64,000 nucleotides of DNA from Cognatilysobacter bugurensis. Its GTDB lineage: Bacteria > Pseudomonadota > Gammaproteobacteria > Xanthomonadales > Xanthomonadaceae. The position numbers and the translations under genes were made by a program. The stretch lies in NCBI RefSeq assembly GCF_014652095.1, contig NZ_BMYD01000001.1, positions 721,466 to 785,465 on the forward strand, written 5' to 3'. The notes under the pieces are model-generated. The model did no database searches and was not told the DNA's origin. It saw only the letters and a list, made by a program, of their open reading frames with translations. Below, in pieces: positions 1 through 7,275 of the stretch; position 1 is the stretch's first letter; each line of letters begins with the position of its first letter.

Positions 1-365
1 CGGCGCAGGTCGCTCCCGACGGCGATGCGGAACTTGAAGACGCTGACACGTCGGGGTTCAACGTACCTGACTGCCGCAACTGCGGCGGGATGCTCAAGCC
101 CGACGTTGTGTTCTTCGGTGAGAACGTCCCGGGCGAGCGCGTGCGGCGCGCGTATGCGGCTCTCGAGCAGAGCGACGGGTTGCTGGTCGTGGGCTCGTCG
201 CTGATGGTGTATTCCGGGTTCCGATTCGCGCGCTTGGCGCACGAGCGCGGGTGCTCTGTTGCAATCCTCACGCAGGGAACCACGCGTGCCGATTCGCTGG
301 CCGCCCTGAAGCTCGATGCGGACTGCGTCGCTACGCTTCCCGCAACCATCGCGCGTTTGTCGTAG
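1..365 (+). CDS. NAD-dependent protein deacylase, sirtuin family (5'-truncated by window edge)
   Basis: The reading frame enters the window open (frame from base 3) and ends at the TAG at 363-365, so only the C-terminal part of about 120 residues is visible. It carries one zinc-binding pair (CRNC), the class II sirtuin segment LKPDVVFFGENVP, and the Rossmann-fold segment VVGSSLMVYSGFRFARLA that holds the NAD adenosine. Sirtuins remove acyl groups from lysine using NAD. The first zinc cysteine pair and the catalytic histidine must lie upstream of the window. The frame is uninterrupted here. The closest family by these motifs is the SIRT4-like bacterial CobB/SrtN group; substrate is unknown. 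Confidence 0.9.
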   Translation, partial: AQVAPDGDAELEDADTSGFNVPDCRNCGGMLKPDVVFFGENVPGERVRRAYAALEQSDGLLVVGSSLMVYSGFRFARLAHERGCSVAILTQGTTRADSLAALKLDADCVATLPATIARLS

Positions 366-369
366 CAAG

Positions 370-389
370 CGCGTCGATTGGTCGACGCG
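370..389. terminator. Stem-loop between convergent genes
   Basis: CGCGTCGA, loop TTGG, TCGACGCG forms a perfect 8-bp stem. It sits five bases after the sirtuin stop and before the convergent small gene ending at 401. No T-run follows on either strand, so it is a weak or Rho-assisted terminator at best. Confidence 0.4.
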
Positions 390-400
390 TACCCGCGTAC

Positions 401-643
401 CTAAGCGCTGAGTGCCCGCGTGCCGACAGCCCGACGTATCAGAGCATCGTGCTCGCCCAAGGCTTCGGCGTAGCCCGACGCGCCCATGGCCTCCACAAAC
501 GCGTCCGGCATGAGACCCAAGTCGAGGTCTGCCCGCCCGACCGGCTGCAGCGGCCCGGAGCGTTCAAGCGCAACCGGCATCTGGAACAAGGCGGGAACGA
601 CGATGAGCACACCGTCCAGTCGAGCGTATACGTTCAACCACAT
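401..643 (-). CDS. Small hypothetical protein (80 aa)
   Basis: I do not recognise the family. The 80-residue product begins MWLNVYARLDGVLIVVPALF and has no clear signal peptide or membrane helix beyond a short hydrophobic patch. The main support for a real gene is an excellent ribosome binding site: GGAGG lies six bases before the ATG. It is 96 bp downstream of the PHP phosphatase gene on the same strand, so it may be the last gene of the manC-vanZ-phosphatase operon. No function is inferred. Confidence 0.6.
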   Translation of the reverse strand: MWLNVYARLDGVLIVVPALFQMPVALERSGPLQPVGRADLDLGLMPDAFVEAMGASGYAEALGEHDALIRRAVGTRALSA

Positions 644-739
644 GGCGACCTCCGGTCGTTTGCGTGGGATTCCGCACCGCCACCCTACCCCAGCTGCTTC
701 ACGTCACCGTCACCGTTCGTCGGGATCTGCCGCCTAGCG

Positions 740-1582
740 TCAGTGCGCGCGCGCGCCACGAAGCCCCCGCAGGAAGCGGCTCAGCGCCGACGCATGCGGC
801 ACTGCCGGCTGCAGCTGCCCTGTCCCTTTCCGAGTCAGGGGCACGCTGTCCGGAGGCCCGTTGTCGAGCACCGACTGCGGACGCCCGCGGACCATGTTCT
901 CGGCTTCGATCCGACCGACCAGCCGCTCGGCTGCCTCACGTGCCTCGGCAAGCAACGGGGGGCGGCGTTCGGGATGGTGCGCGTCGGTCGCGAGGATGTG
1001 ACACCTTCCCTCGCCGACGAAGCGCTCACCCCAGTAGCGGACGCGTCGCCCGAAGCGCCCTGTCAACGCGCCGGCGGTCACCTGCATCCACGCGCCCCGG
1101 TCCGTGAGGCGCTCGAACACGTCGTAATGCTCGTGCACCCAGCTGAGGCGCTCGGGATGCGTGATCACGGGGACCAGGCCAGCCGTCATCAGCTCGAATA
1201 CGGCGTCCTCGAAGCCGGGCGGCGCCGAGTGGTGCGGCGGCTCCAGCAGCAGGTACCGGGAGCCCGCGAGCGTCGGCACCCGACCCTCCGCGACGCTGCG
1301 GACGAGGTCCCGCGCAAGGTGAACGTCCGCACCGACCTCGAGCCGTAGAGCAATCCCGGCCTCGTCCAATTCGCGCTGCATGCGCGTGACTGCGATCGAG
1401 ATGCCGCTGGCCGAATTGTTATAGAGGCCGGGGTAGATATGCGGCGTGCACACGACGGTGCCGATCCCGTCCGCCGCCGCAACGCGGGCCATCTCGAGCG
1501 CCATATCGAGATGCTCGGCGCCGTCGTCGATCCACGGCAGCAGGTGGGAATGCAGGTCGATCATCGGGGCCTCCGTGCTCAT
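740..1582 (-). CDS. Tyrosine-protein phosphatase, CpsB/CapC (PHP) family
   Basis: This 280-residue protein matches the metal-dependent PHP phosphatases that dephosphorylate bacterial tyrosine kinases of the Wzc/CapB type. Visible metal ligands are the N-terminal DLHSHLLPWIDDGA motif, TPHIYPG, ITHPER and TDAHHPERR near the C-terminus. The start codon overlaps the stop of the upstream vanZ-like gene (TGATG), so translation is coupled. The operon also holds manC, which points to exopolysaccharide control. No low-molecular-weight Wzb phosphatase is seen near the wzc gene at 48.5-50.7 kb, so this enzyme is the likely partner of that kinase. The pairing is inference from family knowledge. Confidence 0.88.
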   Translation of the reverse strand: MSTEAPMIDLHSHLLPWIDDGAEHLDMALEMARVAAADGIGTVVCTPHIYPGLYNNSASGISIAVTRMQRELDEAGIALRLEVGADVHLARDLVRSVAEGRVPTLAGSRYLLLEPPHHSAPPGFEDAVFELMTAGLVPVITHPERLSWVHEHYDVFERLTDRGAWMQVTAGALTGRFGRRVRYWGERFVGEGRCHILATDAHHPERRPPLLAEAREAAERLVGRIEAENMVRGRPQSVLDNGPPDSVPLTRKGTGQLQPAVPHASALSRFLRGLRGARAH

Positions 1583-2058
1583 CAGCCTTGTCTCTCCTCG
1601 ACCGCGCCCGGTAGACCGGACCGCCGCCTACCCTTCGTCACGGCGCCGATCCATAAGGCGCCCGGGGACGGCTCCCGCGCACCCACGACGGCGGCGTGCA
1701 CGGCCGAGGCGGGATCAAAAAGGGCGGCGATGGATCGCCGCCTTCCCCAGGCATCCGCCAGCATCAAACCAAAAATTGCGCCCACGGCGCCGGCAGCGAT
1801 GTCGGCGAGGGAGCCGGTTCGACTCGCAATGAACGTCTGCCCGAGTTCGACAGCACTCGCCGCAAGCAGCAGCGCGCCGGCGTACTCGGCGCGAGACAGC
1901 TGCGGCAGCCCCGCTCTCAGTGTCAGCGCGAGTGCGGCAAAGCCGACGAGGTGCGCGATCTTGTCGTGCTCGGCGATCGCCCGAGGCAGTCCCGCTGGGT
2001 GCCATGCAAACACTGCAAGCAGGATCGCCACCACCACCGCGGGCGCCACGCGCAGCAC
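1582..2058 (-). CDS. VanZ-like membrane protein
   Basis: A 158-residue membrane protein of the VanZ-like family. Four hydrophobic segments are visible, with the family signatures DKIAHLVGFAALAL, an E-L-G-Q-T-F motif, and R-x-G-S-x-x-D-I-A-A-G-A-V-G-A in the third and fourth helices. VanZ-like proteins are common in exopolysaccharide loci, but their biochemical role is not established. The gene starts three bases after manC ends and its stop overlaps the phosphatase start, so the three genes form one transcription unit. The last 40 residues are polar and cytoplasmic. Confidence 0.85.
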   Translation of the reverse strand: MLRVAPAVVVAILLAVFAWHPAGLPRAIAEHDKIAHLVGFAALALTLRAGLPQLSRAEYAGALLLAASAVELGQTFIASRTGSLADIAAGAVGAIFGLMLADAWGRRRSIAALFDPASAVHAAVVGAREPSPGALWIGAVTKGRRRSGLPGAVEERQG

Positions 2059-2060
2059 GG

Positions 2061-3458
2061 TCAGCCGCGGCCGTATGCGTCCTCGAAGCGGACGATGTCG
2101 TCCTCTCCGAGGTAGCTGCCCGACTGGACTTCAATGAGCTCCAACGGAACGCGCCCCGGGTTTTCGAGGCGGTGCGTGACGCCCAGGGGGATGTAGGTGC
2201 TCTGGTTTTCAGAGAGGATCACCGTTTCATCGCCGCGCGTGATGCGACCCGTTCCGCGCACCACGATCCAGTGCTCGGCGCGGTGGTGATGCATCTGCAA
2301 GCTCAGCTTCGCGCCGGGCTTGACCGTGATCCGTTTCACCTGGAAACGCTCGCCGGTATCGATCGAGTCGTAACTTCCCCACGGCCGGTACACCTTTCGA
2401 TGCGAGACGGGCTCCGGTCGTCCCTGCGCCTTCAGTGCCGTCACGATCGATTTGACGTCCTGCACGTGGTCCTTGTGGGCGACGAGCACCGCGTCGGTGG
2501 TATCGACGACCACGACGTCCTTGAGCCCAAGCAACGCGACCAGGCGGCCGTTGCCCCACGCCAGCGTGTTGCGGCAGTCGCGCGCAATCACATCGCCGTG
2601 GTGCGCGTTGCCGTCTCCGTCCTGCTGGGCGACCTGCCACAGCGCTGACCAGCTTCCGACGTCGTTCCAGCCGACCGCAATCGGCAGGACGGCGGCATCG
2701 GCGGTCTTTTCCATGACCGCGTAGTCGATCGAGTCGGCCGGGCACTGCGTAAACGAGTGGCGATCCAGCCGAACGAAGTCGTCGTCCCGGCGAGCCATGG
2801 CCAGCGCGTTGCGGCAGGCCGCGAGCATCGCCGGGCAGTGCCGCTCGAGCTCGGCAAGGTAGGCCCCTGCGCGAAACAGGAACATGCCGCTGTTCCAGAA
2901 GTAGTCGCCGGACGCGACGTACTCCTGCGCGAGTGCGGCGGTTGGCTTCTCGACGAAGCGCTCCACCGCGCGGACGCCCTCGCCCGCTGCGGCGCGAATG
3001 TAGCCGTAGCCGGTCTCGGGCCCTGTGGGGACGATGCCGAACGTCACGAGACGGCCCGCATCCGCGGCCCGCCGTGCCTGCTCGACGGCCGAGCGGAACG
3101 CCTCTCCATCCGGGATGACGTGGTCCGACGGCAGCACGAGCAACAGTGGGTCGGCGCCGTCGCGCATCGCGGCGAGCGCGGCAACGGCGATGGCCGGCGC
3201 CGTGTTACGGCCTACGGGCTCGAGCACGATCGAGGTCGGCTTGCAGCCCGCCTCCCGCAGCTGCTCCGCGACCATGAAGCGATGTTCTTCGTTGGCCACG
3301 ACGATGGGCGGCCGTGACGCGATCGCTTCGACGCGCCGCCACGTCGCCTGAAGCATGGTGTCGTCGCCCGCGAGCGCAAGAAACTGCTTTGGATATGCTT
3401 CGCGCGACAACGGCCACAGGCGGGTCCCCGACCCGCCCGACAGAATTACTGGAATCAT
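2061..3458 (-). CDS. manC: Mannose-1-phosphate guanylyltransferase / mannose-6-phosphate isomerase
   Basis: A bifunctional type II enzyme of 465 residues, usual for AlgA/ManC/XanB. It makes GDP-mannose from mannose-1-phosphate and GTP, and isomerises fructose-6-phosphate to mannose-6-phosphate. The N-terminal nucleotidyltransferase carries GGSGTRLWPLSR, FVEKP and WNSGMF. The C-terminal cupin isomerase carries the metal-binding LQMHHHRAEHW. I start at the ATG at 3458 because the family begins MIPVILSGG and an AAAGGGGAG ribosome binding site precedes it; the open frame runs further upstream without support. It heads the operon with vanZ and the PHP phosphatase. ManB is encoded 16 kb away. Confidence 0.95.
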   Translation of the reverse strand: MIPVILSGGSGTRLWPLSREAYPKQFLALAGDDTMLQATWRRVEAIASRPPIVVANEEHRFMVAEQLREAGCKPTSIVLEPVGRNTAPAIAVAALAAMRDGADPLLLVLPSDHVIPDGEAFRSAVEQARRAADAGRLVTFGIVPTGPETGYGYIRAAAGEGVRAVERFVEKPTAALAQEYVASGDYFWNSGMFLFRAGAYLAELERHCPAMLAACRNALAMARRDDDFVRLDRHSFTQCPADSIDYAVMEKTADAAVLPIAVGWNDVGSWSALWQVAQQDGDGNAHHGDVIARDCRNTLAWGNGRLVALLGLKDVVVVDTTDAVLVAHKDHVQDVKSIVTALKAQGRPEPVSHRKVYRPWGSYDSIDTGERFQVKRITVKPGAKLSLQMHHHRAEHWIVVRGTGRITRGDETVILSENQSTYIPLGVTHRLENPGRVPLELIEVQSGSYLGEDDIVRFEDAYGRG

Positions 3459-3738
3459 TGCGCTCCCCTTTAGCGCGCTCAGAGTAATGCCGTGAATCGT
3501 GACAGCCATCGGAATAATTCGTGGCGGCTTGGTACAAGACGCGCTTGCGGGCCCCGTCGACTCCGCGGAGCCCCTCTGCGCCGCCTCACCGGCGAGGCGC
3601 CTTCCGCCACGCTGATTCATCCGTGTCCCGGGGTGCAGCACAGGAAGCCGGGTCACGCCGTTGCAACGTCGCGCTCACGTTTTTCTACGTGGCTCGCGGC
3701 ACAGTCGGCGTTCCAGCCCCGACCAGCACGAGGACGCC

Positions 3739-3948
3739 ATGACACGCCCCCAGTCGCCGCTGCAGGATCCCATCGGCGCAGTCGAGCCCGGCTTTGCAGA
3801 CCTGCCCGCCTTCCTGGCCGCGCGAAAACCTCACGACGCTATCCAATCCGATCCGCAGGCGCGCCTTGAGGCGTCGCCCGCGGATGCGCGCGTCTACGAC
3901 AGCGAGCGCCTTCCCACGGGTCGCCGCACGCGTCCGGGCGAGCATTGA
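3739..3948 (+). CDS. Small hypothetical protein (69 aa)
   Basis: An unrecognised 69-residue, charged, soluble product with many Pro, Arg and Asp residues. A weak GAGG lies eight bases before the ATG. Third codon positions are about three-quarters G or C, which is consistent with coding in this genome but not decisive. It is divergent from manC and has no clear partner downstream. It may be spurious. Confidence 0.35.
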   Translation: MTRPQSPLQDPIGAVEPGFADLPAFLAARKPHDAIQSDPQARLEASPADARVYDSERLPTGRRTRPGEH

Positions 3949-4091
3949 CGCGACACGTCGCGCGTTGAACGGAGTCGGTCGGAGTGCACCGCCAAGCCGT
4001 TCGGCCGCTCAGTGGCCGCGATTGGAGAGTGGATACGCGCGCCGCGGGCTTGGGCGTACCATCCCTCGAGGCCTGTTCAAACGGGTGCGGC

Positions 4092-4640
4092 ATGACGACC
4101 CTCGACCACTCGTACGCAGTTGACGATGCCGATTTGCTCGCGCGGGTCGGGCAGCTGCTCGATCTAGACCTGCATAGCGGTGACGACCTCCGGCGCCTTG
4201 CCGCGTCCGGCGTGTCGGCGCGGGCATTCAACGAGTTCGCACGTCGACTGCCGCTGCCAAAACGGCTGCTTCGTTCAGTGCTTCACCGGCAGCGACGCGG
4301 AGGGGGATTGCGCCTATCGCCGCTCGAAAGCGAAGCCGTGCTGCGGATTGCCCGGACCTACGCGCTCGCTCAGCTCGTGCTGTCGGATGACCACCGCGCC
4401 CTAGCCTGGTTCACGACGCCGGCAGCCTACCTGGATCAGTACACGGCGCTGTCCCCGCTTGAGCTTTCGCTCACGGACACGGGTGCGCGCCTCATAGAAA
4501 GTCGTCTGCGAGCGCACGCGAAGGCCTCGACGCCGGACGCGGCAACAGACGCGCTGAGGCCGCGCGCCGGCATGCCCCCACCCTGCTCCGCTGCATCAGC
4601 GCGGCGCGAGGACGATTCCGGGCCGGTGGCGCGACTTTGA
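4092..4640 (+). CDS. Xre/MbcA/ParS-type antitoxin-like protein (no adjacent RES toxin)
   Basis: The 182-residue product fits the antitoxin family with an N-terminal Xre-like DNA-binding region and a C-terminal toxin-binding (DUF2384) domain. The helix-turn-helix part spans about residues 35-75 and runs into the family hallmark LSPLESEAVLRIARTYALAQ. Next come the acidic D-D-H-R-A-L-A-W-F element and the end motif SPLELSLTDTGARLIESRL. In the family this domain neutralises a RES-domain NAD-degrading toxin, normally encoded directly downstream. Here the next 600 bases hold a copper-chaperone pseudogene and no RES gene, so the antitoxin is solitary or has lost its toxin. The ATG at 4092 is chosen because homology begins soon after it. 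The last 35 residues are low complexity. Confidence 0.7.
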   Translation: MTTLDHSYAVDDADLLARVGQLLDLDLHSGDDLRRLAASGVSARAFNEFARRLPLPKRLLRSVLHRQRRGGGLRLSPLESEAVLRIARTYALAQLVLSDDHRALAWFTTPAAYLDQYTALSPLELSLTDTGARLIESRLRAHAKASTPDAATDALRPRAGMPPPCSAASARREDDSGPVARL

Positions 4641-4697
4641 CGTCGCAGCCCGGTCGACACCCGACGGGAAACGATCTCGGCAGACTGGGAGCTTGCG

Positions 4698-5222
4698 GTG
4701 GACGTCGGCCGGCAGGGGGGGGTGCTGCTGCGCTCTCTCGTACTCTCGGTTCTCGCCTGCACTCGGGGTCCCGGTGCGCCCGTGCCTGCTGCCAGTATCG
4801 TCGTGGAAGACGCGTGGATGCGCGCCGCCGCCGGGTGCCCGCGTCGCCGGCGGTTAGGTGACCCTTCGAAACGAGGGCAACGCGCAGGACCGCCTGCTCC
4901 CCGCTCGCAGCCCCCCCCGCGCCGCGGATGTTCAGCTGCACGACGTGCGCCGCGAAGGCAGCGTCTCGCGCATGCGACTCATGTCTGACACGCTGGTCGT
5001 TCCGTCCGGGGCCACGATGACGATGTCACCGGTGGCATGCACCTGATGTTCCTCGCTCCCACGCAGCAGCAGCTGGAAGGTGCGCGAGTGCCAGCCACGC
5101 TGACGTTCGCGCGCGCCGGCGCCGCCCGCGTGAGCTTTCGGGTGATTGCGGTGGCGCGGCCGTGCCGGAGTCGCGCCACCGCCACTGAGAGACACGAGCT
5201 CAGCGCCGGGACACGCGATTGA
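4698..5222 (+). pseudogene. Copper chaperone PCu(A)C, frameshifted and interrupted
   Basis: Three pieces in changing frames rebuild one periplasmic PCu(A)C copper chaperone. Piece one, from the GTG at 4698, gives a signal peptide and IVVEDAWMRAA. The frame then shifts within the GCC run near 4825-4832, where the new frame reads PPGARVAGG, and a TAG at 4855-4857 stands where a Tyr codon is expected. Piece two gives VTLRNEGNAQDRLL, ADVQLHDVRREG and SDTLVVPSGATM. One base is missing near 5030, where CCGGTGGC replaces an expected CCGGGTGGC. Piece three gives MHLMFLAP and PATLTFARAGAARV. The family's copper ligands, His in VQLHDV and the Met-rich motif around MHLM, are still readable. The lesions could be sequencing errors, but a nonsense codon plus two indels favours a dead gene. 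Confidence 0.8.
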
Positions 5223-5849
5223 GTTGGCCCGCCGGCGGCGTGAAGACTGGCGAGCCGTCGCCTCAAGCGCGGCGCAACCCGCTTACGGATGGCGCGACTG
5301 AGCTGTCGGCGCGGCTGCGGCAACGACGTGGCCGAGACTCAAGCGCGGCGGGCCGTCCAGCTCCGGTCCTTGCACTTGGCAGGCCGTGGAACCTCGGAGG
5401 TGGTCAAGAAATCGCCAGCGCGGCGCCGGCGCCTGCCGCTTCAACGGATGAGCCTGCTCGCCCAGTGATTGCCCCAAGGGTTATCCACACACCTCGTGGA
5501 CAGTGTTCCACGGCTCAGGTCGGCCCTGCCGCCGCCACTAGCGAGCGCCGCGTCGGCCTAGTGGCGGTTCGACGGACCCAGTGCTCACCGACTACGCCGG
5601 GGAGGTGCGCCCGCCGTGAGACGCGACCCAGCCAGCGCGTCGTCGCCTTTCGTCGCCGGCGAGGGTCACGTTGAGCGCGACGCGACCAGTACCGCGTTGA
5701 ATCAACCGCGGTACTCGGTCAGAGCGCCGCATCTCGCCTTCCCGACGCGGCGCTCCGGACCGCCCGCCGCCGGCCCTGCCCGGGCGGGCCCCGGCACAGC
5801 AGGCCGCCCCGCCGACCACTTCGGTCGACGGCGCTTCGCATTTACGCAG
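5223..5849. other. Gene-free stretch holding a DnaA-box element
   Basis: I see no credible coding frame: the available frames are Arg/Pro-rich and match nothing. The stretch contains the element at 5479-5513 and a GC-rich inverted repeat region around 5760-5800 just downstream of the M16 operon end. Confidence 0.6.
5479..5513 (+). repeat. Bipartite DnaA-box element, copy 1
   Basis: A perfect DnaA-box consensus TTATCCACA (5481-5489) is followed after five bases by CGTGGACAGTGTTCCACG (5495-5512). The second part is itself an imperfect palindrome and contains two weaker DnaA-box-like words in opposite orientations. The same arrangement with the same spacing recurs at 34873-34904 (17 of 18 bases identical in the second part). 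Confidence 0.6.
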
Positions 5850-7265
5850 TCATTTCGTCCGCGTTTCGAACGTGCCGTGCGGCTTCAACTGCTCGGCCAC
5901 AGCCTTCGGGTCGCCGACCACGACGATCGACATCGACTTCGGGTCGAAGTACTTCTGCCCCATCGCCTGAACTTGCGCGGCGTCGACGGCCCGGATCTTC
6001 GGCACGTATTCGCCCAGGAACTCCGCAGGCAGCCCGACAAGCCAGTTATTGGCGAGCGTCGCGGCCACCGCACCCTGCATCTGGTTGTTGATCAGGTATC
6101 CGCCGGCGACGTAGCGCTTGGTGTCGTCGAGCTCGCGGGCCGGCACCGGCTCCACACCCATGCGGCGAAGCTCGGACGCGAACTCCTGGATGGCCGCGCC
6201 CGTGACCTCGTTGCGCACGTCAGCCGAGGCCGAGACGCGGCCGCCGGCCCGCATTGCGTTGAGGCCGCCGCGGGCGCCGTACGTGTAGCCCTTGTCCTCT
6301 CGCAAGTTCTGCATCAAGCGTGAGCTGAAACTGCCGCCGAGCACCGTGCCGGCGAGCTGCAGCGGGACGTAGTCGGCGTCGGTCGCGGCGACGGCGGGAC
6401 GGCCCAGCCGGATCGCGGACTGCACGCTGCCAGGACGGTCGATTAGCACGTACGAGGGCTTGGCATCGCGAGGTGCGCCGGCGGCGAGCGGCGGCGCCGC
6501 TCCGGTCGCGTGCCAGTCACCGAACGCGGTCTCAGCGGCTTCGAAGGCATCCGCAGGCGCGATCCGGCCTGCAATGACGAGCAGCGCGCGATCGGGGCGG
6601 AAGCGGGCGGCGTGCGCGGCCTTCAGTGCTTGGGGCGACAGCGCGGCGATCGCGCCTTCCGACAGCGTGGTGTTGGCATACGCATGGTCGCCGTACACCG
6701 CCTGCTGCAGCGCGCGCTCGGCCTTGAAGCCGGGCTGTGCTTCCTGCGCCTTCAGCCCCTGAGCCGCGTTCGCCTGGGCGAGGCGAACCTCACCTTCCGG
6801 AAAGCTCGGAGTGCGTGCGATCTCGCCGAGCAGAGCCAGCATTTCGGGCGCACGGGACGCAAGCGCATTGCCGAACACGCTGATGCCGTCCGCGCTGGCG
6901 CCCGCGCCGACCGATCCGCCAAGCCCTTGCGCGGCTTCGGCGATCTCGCGGGAGCTGCGCTTGGCGGTGCCCTCGCTGAGCAGGCCCGCGAGCAACCCCG
7001 CGAAGCCCGACGCATTCGCGTCATCCGCGGCAAGCCCGGCGCCGCGTACAGCCAGCACGGCGTCGACGCGTGGCAGCCCGTCACGCGGAACGACCCAGAC
7101 CTCCAAGCCGTTCGCGAGCACCTTCTTCTCGATCTGGGGGACGGGCAATGGCTTGTCGGGGGCGAACGGCGGCAGTTCCTTCGGGAGCTCAGTCGCCGGG
7201 CCGGCCACGGCGCCACCGGCAAGCAATGCCGCAACAGCGAACGCGAGTGTGGTGATCTTCTTCAT
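5850..7265 (-). CDS. M16 family peptidase-like protein, non-catalytic subunit
   Basis: A 471-residue secreted or periplasmic member of the pitrilysin/insulinase M16 family. The signal peptide ends near AVAGPA. The zinc motif HxxEH is absent: the matching position reads GFAGLLAGLLSEGT. The C-terminal domain keeps the substrate-clamping Arg/Tyr element SSRLMQNLREDKGYTYGA. This is the usual pattern of the inactive beta partner of heterodimeric M16B peptidases. It begins ten bases after the catalytic subunit gene, in the same direction. Two M16 domains (about residues 45-230 and 235-440) are present. A long signal peptide and an intact frame support the start at 7265. Confidence 0.92.
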   Translation of the reverse strand: MKKITTLAFAVAALLAGGAVAGPATELPKELPPFAPDKPLPVPQIEKKVLANGLEVWVVPRDGLPRVDAVLAVRGAGLAADDANASGFAGLLAGLLSEGTAKRSSREIAEAAQGLGGSVGAGASADGISVFGNALASRAPEMLALLGEIARTPSFPEGEVRLAQANAAQGLKAQEAQPGFKAERALQQAVYGDHAYANTTLSEGAIAALSPQALKAAHAARFRPDRALLVIAGRIAPADAFEAAETAFGDWHATGAAPPLAAGAPRDAKPSYVLIDRPGSVQSAIRLGRPAVAATDADYVPLQLAGTVLGGSFSSRLMQNLREDKGYTYGARGGLNAMRAGGRVSASADVRNEVTGAAIQEFASELRRMGVEPVPARELDDTKRYVAGGYLINNQMQGAVAATLANNWLVGLPAEFLGEYVPKIRAVDAAQVQAMGQKYFDPKSMSIVVVGDPKAVAEQLKPHGTFETRTK

Positions 7266-7275
7266 CGCAATCTCC

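Noticed and set aside
251-1348. 365-codon plus-strand open frame
   Set aside because: It is antisense to the PHP phosphatase, has no ribosome binding site and an Arg/Pro-rich product; a shadow of the real gene in GC-rich DNA.
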